From Aphanomyces cochlioides (lineage: Eukaryota; Oomycota; Saprolegniomycetes; Saprolegniales; Verrucalvaceae): 64,000 bases of DNA. A model generated the notes under the pieces. That model had not been told where the DNA came from. It ran no database searches and saw nothing but the letters and a program-made list of their open reading frames with translations. Position numbers and translations under genes: made by a program. The stretch spans positions 620,001-684,000 of the forward strand of contig JAHQRK010000031.1 in assembly GCA_019828595.1 (NCBI GenBank), in the 5' to 3' direction. Positions 58,305 through 64,000 of this stretch are shown here, one piece after another; the first letter of the stretch is position 1, and each line of letters begins with the position of its first letter.

Positions 58305-59263
58305 TCATACTTGGTCACAATCTTCAATGCTTTGGCGAAACATGCTCATGTTGTCTTCCAAGGACCCTCCCTCCGTCCAGAAATCGTGCAAGTCATACGT
58401 TTGAACAATATTTTGCTGCTTCCACGCCGTTCCATAGGCCAATCTTGCTTGCAAGTTCAAACACCGATTGTATGGACGATTCAGCGACGTGAATTTCAGT
58501 GCTTGGCCTTCCAGATCACCAAAAGTTGTGTGAGGGTCATATCTGCAAGGCTCTTTGGCTCTTGAAATCGCGTCCATCAGCACTTGCCTTTGCTTGGGAT
58601 CGCGCATGAAGTCAATGAGAGGTGTGTTTCGAATGGATGGGTCAAACAACTTGAGATAAAAGCTGTCGTTGCGCTTGTCCTAAATAAAACTGATGTGGCA
58701 ATGGTCGAATGCATCTTTCAATGGTTGGAACAGCAACAACCCATTTCGTACATCGTCGATATCCGAGATTTGCATCATGGGGAGCGCCAGATATGCGTTA
58801 CGAAACAAATGTGTGCCTGCCACAAGCGACGCAGGAAGCGAGATATCGAGCAGAAGACATCGGATCCATCTCTTTTGTCGACGATGACAGTCATAAAAGG
58901 AGCACAAGTTGGCTTTGAACTTGGAATTCCGGTTAGAGATGGTGGTACGAGATTCCATCAGGACATGCGGAAGAATTACCGTATCGGTCATATTATCTCA
59001 CCACGAAATTTCGGCCTGGTGAGTGAACGAATGGCTCGGCTCTGGTGAACCATTTTGAACGATCCTCATTTGCCTGGTGAATACAAGTGAACGATGGCTT
59101 TGATCAACCTTAGAGATATTTTAAGCGAAAATTATCCAATGGTGAGCTATTTTGACCTAAATATTGACTAATAATATAACCATGTATCTTATCAAGCCAA
59201 TATCTCGATTGTCTTCCTTGTCCAATACGTTTGGCGTCCTGCCGACGAACCCACAGGGGGGGG

Positions 59264-59330
59264 GGCTCAGTGGTAGAGCACACGGTTCGTAAGCGAGAGG
59301 TCACCGGTTCGATCCCGGGCTAGGACGAGG
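59264..59330 (+). repeat. tRNA-like segment (SINE-type), not a clean tRNA gene
   Basis: GGCTCAGTGGTAGAGCAC (A-box region), TTCGTAA anticodon-loop-like and CCGGTTCGATCCCGG (B box/T arm) follow a run of ten G. The acceptor stem cannot form because the 5' strand is poly-G. The anticodon stem is weak. It resembles a decayed tRNA-Thr(CGU) or a tRNA-derived SINE head. Confidence 0.5.
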
Positions 59331-59684
59331 GATTTGCAACCCCTCCACCCCCCGTCCGAAAGCACGGTATTTAATGGGTCGGGAAACTTAAGTGCGCCTA
59401 GAACTTACAAGAGAAGAATTGTCCGGAATCGGTTACCGCAATGAAAGAGTCAGTTTAATGTGGCCGTTCTGTAAAAACGTGTCGAATCGCTGTACTACCG
59501 AAAAGGTAGAACTATCAAGACAAAGCCGTTAGACCTGGTCCAGCTGAGTTAAAGTAGTTCATATCCACTATAACCTAGGTAATATACTCAATGCGTTTAC
59601 TTGTGCGTGTGAAGTAAGAAAGAGCATTTAATGGCAGTTGGAAGTTGAACAATCAGATATTTTAAATTTTTTACCAAAAACGGC

Positions 59685-59752
59685 TTCAGCGGGACTCGAA
59701 CCCGCAACCTGTGGGTTCGTCGGCAGGACGCCAAACGCATTGGACAAGACGT
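59685..59752 (-). repeat. Second tRNA-like segment (SINE-type), opposite strand
   Basis: On the minus strand: GTCTTGTCCAATGCGTTTGG, CGTCCTGCCGACGAACCCAC, AGG, then TTGCGGGTTCGAGTCCCGC (good T arm and B box) and TGAAGCCG. The 5' acceptor strand is absent. The first 43 nt match, in inverted orientation, 59215-59258 next to the plus-strand tRNA-like segment, so one tRNA-like unit has been broken up and rejoined. Confidence 0.45.
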
Positions 59753-60103
59753 GGAAGTTATTTTGGTAAAATGAGATAAAAACAATAAATACAATGAGTA
59801 TATTTTGACCAAGTTTCACCTACCCCTGGTGAATAGATATGACCGATGACCTCTATGATGGTAAGTAGATATGAACGAATCCACTCAGCCGGGTGAATAG
59901 ATACGAACTTTTGCCTCGCGGTGAGACATGAATGCTGGTGAGATAATATGACCGATACGGTACCTGAAGAAGATCATAAGCTGTACGCAAAGTTGCAGCG
60001 CTGGCTGCACCTTCTGGAACCACCACCACGACATGAATCTCGTTTCGACCAAGGGGAAGCGTGAATACCTACCTCATCAAGTGTAGAAAATGGATTCATT
60101 TTC

Positions 60104-60713
60104 ATGTCTTTGATCGCAAGTAATTCTGTATTTCATCGATCGTCATCTATCCGGTTAAAGCTGCTTACAACTGTTAATTGCCTTGAAATAGGGCTTTTGC
60201 CAAAAGTGGGGACTATTTTACTAATTTTACCAAAAGTGGGACAATTATGTCAAAAGTGGGGGCTGGATGATAGAAAGTGGGGGCCTCACCAAAAAGTTTC
60301 TGATGGCCCGAAAGTCTTCTTCTCTGTGGCCCCCACTAATGAAGAAAGTCAGGTTTCCCTGACCAAAGTGTGATGCCACTTTTTCTAGAAGTTGCAAGGA
60401 AAACCGAAACACAAATCTTCGGAAAAAACAGCCTACAATGTAATGCCGCAAAGAAGGTAGAGAGGACAAGGGATGTAGAGCGTAACAAGTACATTCCCAA
60501 GTTAAAAAGATGTATTATCTGCCAATCTACAGCAAGAAAATCATGTTCTTGTACAGAGCAAGGCCTTGCCCTGGCGGTCCACCTTGGATGGTGTCTTCTT
60601 TGTTTACCATGGCAATTCTTCCATTGACTGTCGTGTCACACTAATTAGGCAAATTTCATACTATATTAATTATAACATTAATTTAAATAATGGCACAACT
60701 GTTGGAAATTCCC
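60104..60713. other. Stretch with short repeats, no supported gene
   Basis: The motif CCAAAAGTGGG (or TCAAAAGTGGG) occurs four times between 60198 and 60290. GTGGGGGCC (about 60279) and GGCCCCCAC (about 60330) can pair. No gene is seen. Confidence 0.45.
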
Positions 60714-62947
60714 CATTCACCAGAAAAAGTCGGATACTATTTGGAAAATGTATTGAATTCCAGGAAAAGATTTCCAATCTTATCGCCATCAAATTTTTAT
60801 CATCATACAACAAGTCATACAATTTGAATCAAAATATATTATACGAATTTTTCGGATAAATATTCGGTGCAGTTTGAGTGGACAGAAATAGAGCGTCATT
60901 GACGTTTCGCATGGAAGGTACCCAAGATCGCCGCACTACATCAATCCAAGACTTCAGAGACAATCGCTTGTCGATCGAGACAAAGAAAAACTACAGGAGT
61001 GGATTGAGACAAGTAGAGTTGTGGCTCCGTGCCTCTGGTAGAAGTGCAATGCTTACAGATGATGGTTCAATTGACCTCAGCTTGTTCCGCTACGAGGACT
61101 TTGCAGAATTCATACTTCACAAATACACCACGACAAAGTGTAAACCTGGGACTCTGGCAAGTTATCGATCAGCTATGAAGGATTACTACCAACGCAAGAA
61201 TGTTCGACTCCCTGAAGGGTTCGGAACAGACATCAAATGCATTTTTCAAGGTAGATATTGACATGTTTATAATCTTAATATGAGATAGGCATGCGGCGAA
61301 TGCATGCCTCAGAATCCCAGGCAGGATCTCTCAAAGACAGTGGCAAAAGACCTCTCAGATTTCAGCGCTACGTCGATTTTTGCTCTCGCAGCTTACTTTT
61401 GCTCGACACAGGATTTACGCACTTGTTTCTTATTTTATCATGGAACTTAATGTGCCGGTCGAAGTCAACGGAGTCTGTTCAGTTGAACCATTTTTCACAC
61501 GAGAACGACGCCTTGGGATGTGTGTTTTATAAATCCAAGACAGACCAGACTGGTGACAAACGTAGAGACCCAAAGCACCTTTATGCCAACCCCAACGAGC
61601 CGAATGTTTGTGTCTTCCTTGCTCTTGGTATATTTCATGCTTGCAATCCTCAACATGGTGCTGGTGCCTTGTTTCCTGGGTCAAACCAGCGAGACCGTTT
61701 CAGCAAGAGTCTGGCGCGATTAGCAAATGAATGTCAAGATGGTTTGTCAAAAGATGTTGGCACTCACTCAATACGGAAAGGAGCAGTCACGTTTGTGATT
61801 GCCGGTTGTACCTCAGGACCAAGCATTGTGAATGTCTGTATTCGTTGCGGCTGGACGCTCGGACACGTCATGGAAAGATACCTGCACTATGATGGTGCTG
61901 GCGACCAGTATGTGGGACGAGTTGTTGCAGGATTACCATTGTCTAGTTCAAAGTTCGCTTGCCTCCCACCCCACTTCTCTAAAGATGCGAATTCAGTTGT
62001 GGCTTCTGTTGTGGAGATAATGTTTCCTTCTCTTTGGCGAAATTGTCCTCAACTACATGGTGTATTGGCTTTGTGTTTGGCTTCTCTAGCCTATCATTGG
62101 GATTTCTTGGTGTCTGTTTTGCCAGCAGCTCATCAACTACTAGCGACACCGTTATTTGCAGATGTACGTATGATTGAAAGTGTTCGACCTTACTTGACGA
62201 CAACATCAACTTTGTTTCATCCAACAGGTATTCCCCCACACATCTCCATTCATGCTCGCATTGAAGACATGTATCGATTGTTGTTGTCTATGCCTATCGA
62301 GGTGAAATCTATTGTTGAGGCTTTGTTCAAAGATTACGGTGGTACCTCTGGTGTTCTTACAAGAAATTTGCTCGAGGAAACTCTGTCTAATGTACTGCGG
62401 TCAATGAATGTCGGCAATGATTCATTACGCCAACGTGACGAAGTGCACGCGAATGTGACTCAACAGCCCACGCTTTACAACTGGGGTGGACGATGGTGGC
62501 GCCTTCCTGAAACGTTTGTGTTTCCTGCTGCTGACTTGGACACTGCATGGCGATTGTGGTGGCTAGGCTCGTCGTCCTCTCTTTCGATACCATTTAGACA
62601 CATCAAGACCCATGATCTTACCACAAAGCAAGCGAAATTGCTGTCCGACTGGCACAGAGCAATGAGATGTTTGATTGCTAATGTTGATGAGTATCAGATT
62701 CAAGAACTCGAGAGAAGTCCGTCGTACCAGCTTGTCGCGGGAGTCTTCTCTTCTGCTGTAGCTTCGTTCGCTGACCGCTTGAATCGCACGCCGCTGGGCC
62801 GTGTTCGACGAGTGAGCCAAATGAAGCTCACGACCTTCGTCCGTGTGACTCGAAACTGGCCAGTTCCCAGTTCCCCATAATTTCAGCCAATAAAAATATT
62901 GCATGTGAATCACCGTACAGGCTATCCGGGGAATTCCCATTAAAATA
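60714..62947 (+). mobile_element. Crypton tyrosine-recombinase element, copy 1 of a tandem pair (2234-bp unit)
   Basis: The unit starts CATTCACCAGAAAAAGTCGG at 60714 and recurs exactly 2234 bp later at 62948. Each unit holds one recombinase gene and has no terminal inverted repeats, as expected for Cryptons. The left outer flank reads GGAAATTCCC; the internal junction reads GGGGAATTCCCATTAAAATA. Confidence 0.85.
60911..62880 (+). CDS. Crypton tyrosine recombinase (intact copy)
   Basis: ATG at 60911 (MEGTQDRRTTSIQDFRDNRL). Exon 1 ends at 61250; a 38-nt intron (61251-61288) follows; exon 2 runs to TAA 62880. The 643-aa protein has a core-binding domain (LRQVELWLRASGRSAMLTDD, YRSAMKDYYQRKNVRLPEGF), then the catalytic domain: Arg in LMCRSKSTESVQL, Lys in YKSKTDQTGDKR, the H-x-x-R box in THSIRKGAVTFV, and Tyr in GHVMERYLHYDGAGDQYVGR. 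The set R-K-H-R-Y is complete. Cryptons move as circles through site-specific recombination. The C-terminal 300 residues have TLYNWGGRWWRLPETFVFP, probably DNA-binding, as in other oomycete Cryptons. Confidence 0.88.
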
Positions 62948-64000
62948 CATTCACCAGAAAAAGTCAGATACTATTTGGAAAATGTATTGAATTCCAGGAA
63001 AAGATTTCCAATCTTATCGCCATCAAATTTTTATCATCATACAACAAGTCATACAATTTGAATCAAAATATATTATACGAATTTTTCGGATAAATATTCG
63101 GTGCAGTTTGAGTGGACAGAAATAGAGCGTCATTGACGTTTCGCATGGAAGGTACCCAAGATCGCCGCACTACATCAATCCAAGACTTCAGAGACAATCG
63201 CTTGTCGATCGAGACAAAGAAAAACTACAGGAGTGGATTGAGACAAGTAGAGTTGTGGCTCCGTGCCTCTGGTAGAAGTGCAATGCTTACAGATGATGGT
63301 TCAATTGACCTCAGCTTGTTCCGCTACGAGGACTTTGCAGAATTCATACTTCACAAATACACCACGACAAAGTGTAAACCTGGGACTCTGGCAAGTTATC
63401 GATCAGCTATGAAGGATTACTACCAACGCAAGAATGTTCGACTCCCTGAAGGGTTCGGAACAGACATCAAATGCATTTTTCAAGGTAGATATTGACATGT
63501 TTATAATCTTAATATGAGATAGGCATGCGGCGAATGCATGCCTCAGAATCCCAGGCAGGATCTCTCAAAGACAGTGGCAAAAGACCTCTCAGATTTCAGC
63601 GCTACGTCGATTTTTGCTCTCGCAGCTTACTTTTGCTCGACACAGGATTTACGCACTTGTTTCTTATTTTATCATGGAACTTAATGTGCCGGTCGAAGTC
63701 AACGGAGTCTGTTCAGTTGAACCATTTTTCACACGAGAACGACGCCTTGGGATGTGTGTTTTATAAATCCAAGACAGACCAGACTGGTGACAAACGTAGA
63801 GACCCAAAGCACCTTTATGCCAACCCCAACGAGCCGAATGTTTGTGTCTTCCTTGCTCTTGGTATATTTCATGCTTGCAATCCTCAACATGGTGCTGGTG
63901 CCTTGTTTCCTGGGTCAAACCAGCGAGACCGTTTCAGCAAGAGTCTGGCGCGATTAGCAAATGAATGTCAAGATGGTTTGTCAAAAGATGTTGGCACTCA
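62948..64000 (+). mobile_element. Crypton element, copy 2 (cut by the window end)
   Basis: Head-to-tail repeat of 60714-62947. The visible 1053 bp are almost identical; one difference seen is GTCGG/GTCAG at 60733/62967. It continues past base 64000. Confidence 0.85.
63145..64000 (+). CDS. Crypton tyrosine recombinase, copy 2 (partial at window end)
   Basis: Identical translation to copy 1 over the visible part: exon 1 from ATG 63145 to about 63484, intron 63485-63522, exon 2 to the end of the window at LSKDVGT. The catalytic H-x-x-R and Tyr lie beyond the edge. Nothing visible breaks the gene. Confidence 0.8.

Larger units (their letters stand above)
58979..59960. mobile_element. 982-bp TIR element with TA duplication, carrying tRNA-derived sequences
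   Basis: Terminal repeats CCGTATCGGTCATATTATCT(CACCA) at 58979 and the exact reverse complement ending at 59960, each flanked by TA (58977-58978; 59961-59962). The interior has repeated GGTGAATAGATATGA(A/C)CGA-like units near both ends, and two tRNA-like segments in opposite orientation. No transposase is encoded. It is a Tc1/mariner-like MITE by its TA target. Confidence 0.85.
58305..60098 (-). pseudogene. Crinkler-like fragment with HNH_2-like C-terminal part, split by a transposable element
   Basis: The 5' part (59961-60098) encodes a short segment with the I-H-V-V-V-V-P-E motif that follows the N-terminal domain in many oomycete Crinkler proteins. The expected LFLAK/LYLA domain upstream is missing, and a shift of frame is needed before the motif. 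The 3' part (58305-58978) has RNGLLLFQPLKDAFDHCHIS, resembling HNH_2-type nuclease domains, then LFDPSIRNTPLIDFMRD and GQALKFTSLNRPYNRCLNLQ. A 982-bp element (58979-59960) sits between the parts, just after a CAG|GTA donor. The gene looks like a truncated, broken effector-type gene. The Crinkler assignment rests on one motif. Confidence 0.4.

Noticed and set aside
59264..59330. A functional tRNA gene
   Set aside because: A and B boxes are present, but the acceptor stem is missing and the anticodon stem is poor. It lies inside a transposable element.
1..64000. CRISPR array, rRNA genes, bacterial operons
   Set aside because: No regularly spaced identical repeats with unique spacers, no rRNA-like sequence, and intron-rich genes show the DNA is eukaryotic.

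Overview
The window looks like nuclear DNA of an oomycete, most likely a saprolegnialean (Saprolegnia/Aphanomyces-like). The reasons are tightly packed genes with many very short GT-AG introns (about 38-55 nt, donors often GTATGT/GTAAGT/GTACGT), flagellar genes (LRRC56, TPGS1-like and CFAP97-like) typical of a zoosporic organism, an FBT/BT1 transporter, a membrane-ankyrin-TIR protein, a GH81 beta-glucanase, a Crinkler-like fragment, and oomycete-style DNA transposons (pogo/Tigger, Harbinger, Crypton). The species is inferred, not proven.

Layout. 1-6.9 kb: end of an unknown gene, TMEM65 (-), a TMC-like membrane protein (+), a TENT4/TRF4-like nucleotidyltransferase (+) and EEF1AKMT1 (+). 8.0-11.9 kb: a pogo/Tigger transposon with TA target duplication, broken by a Harbinger element whose 5' end has been flipped inside the element. 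12.9-26 kb: FBT/BT1 transporter (+), 4-TM/ankyrin/TIR-TIR protein (+), LRRC56 (-), and an ABCC-type protein (+) that lacks its second ATPase domain. 26-38 kb: BRR2/SNRNP200 helicase (-), TPGS1-like (+), F-box/coiled-coil protein (-), ZNG1/CobW GTPase (+).

38-53 kb is repeat-rich. It holds a foldback hairpin, a 416-bp MITE with an 8-bp target duplication, a 1445-bp pogo element, and two ~1.8-kb near-identical sequences in opposite orientation (41.5-43.35 and 49.84-51.6 kb, with related outer flanks). These enclose a CFAP97-like gene and an uncharacterised methyltransferase-like gene. The repeats carry hairpins whose loop is conserved while the stems differ. 53-58 kb: RFC5 (+) and a GH81 endo-beta-1,3-glucanase (-). 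58-60 kb: a Crinkler/HNH-like gene split by a 982-bp TA-flanked element that contains tRNA-derived sequences. 60.7-64 kb: two head-to-tail, nearly identical Crypton tyrosine-recombinase elements, the second cut by the window end.

The housekeeping genes do not form one pathway. They share a promoter-like signature: a TATCCGGATA-type palindrome lies just upstream of at least six gene starts, several times next to telomere-like GGGGTTTA/CCCCTAAA tracts. The most unusual items are the ABC protein with a degenerate NBD1 and no NBD2, the TIR-TIR protein with one catalytic-type and one glutamate-less TIR, the self-inverted Harbinger, the constant-loop/variable-stem hairpins, and the tandem Crypton.
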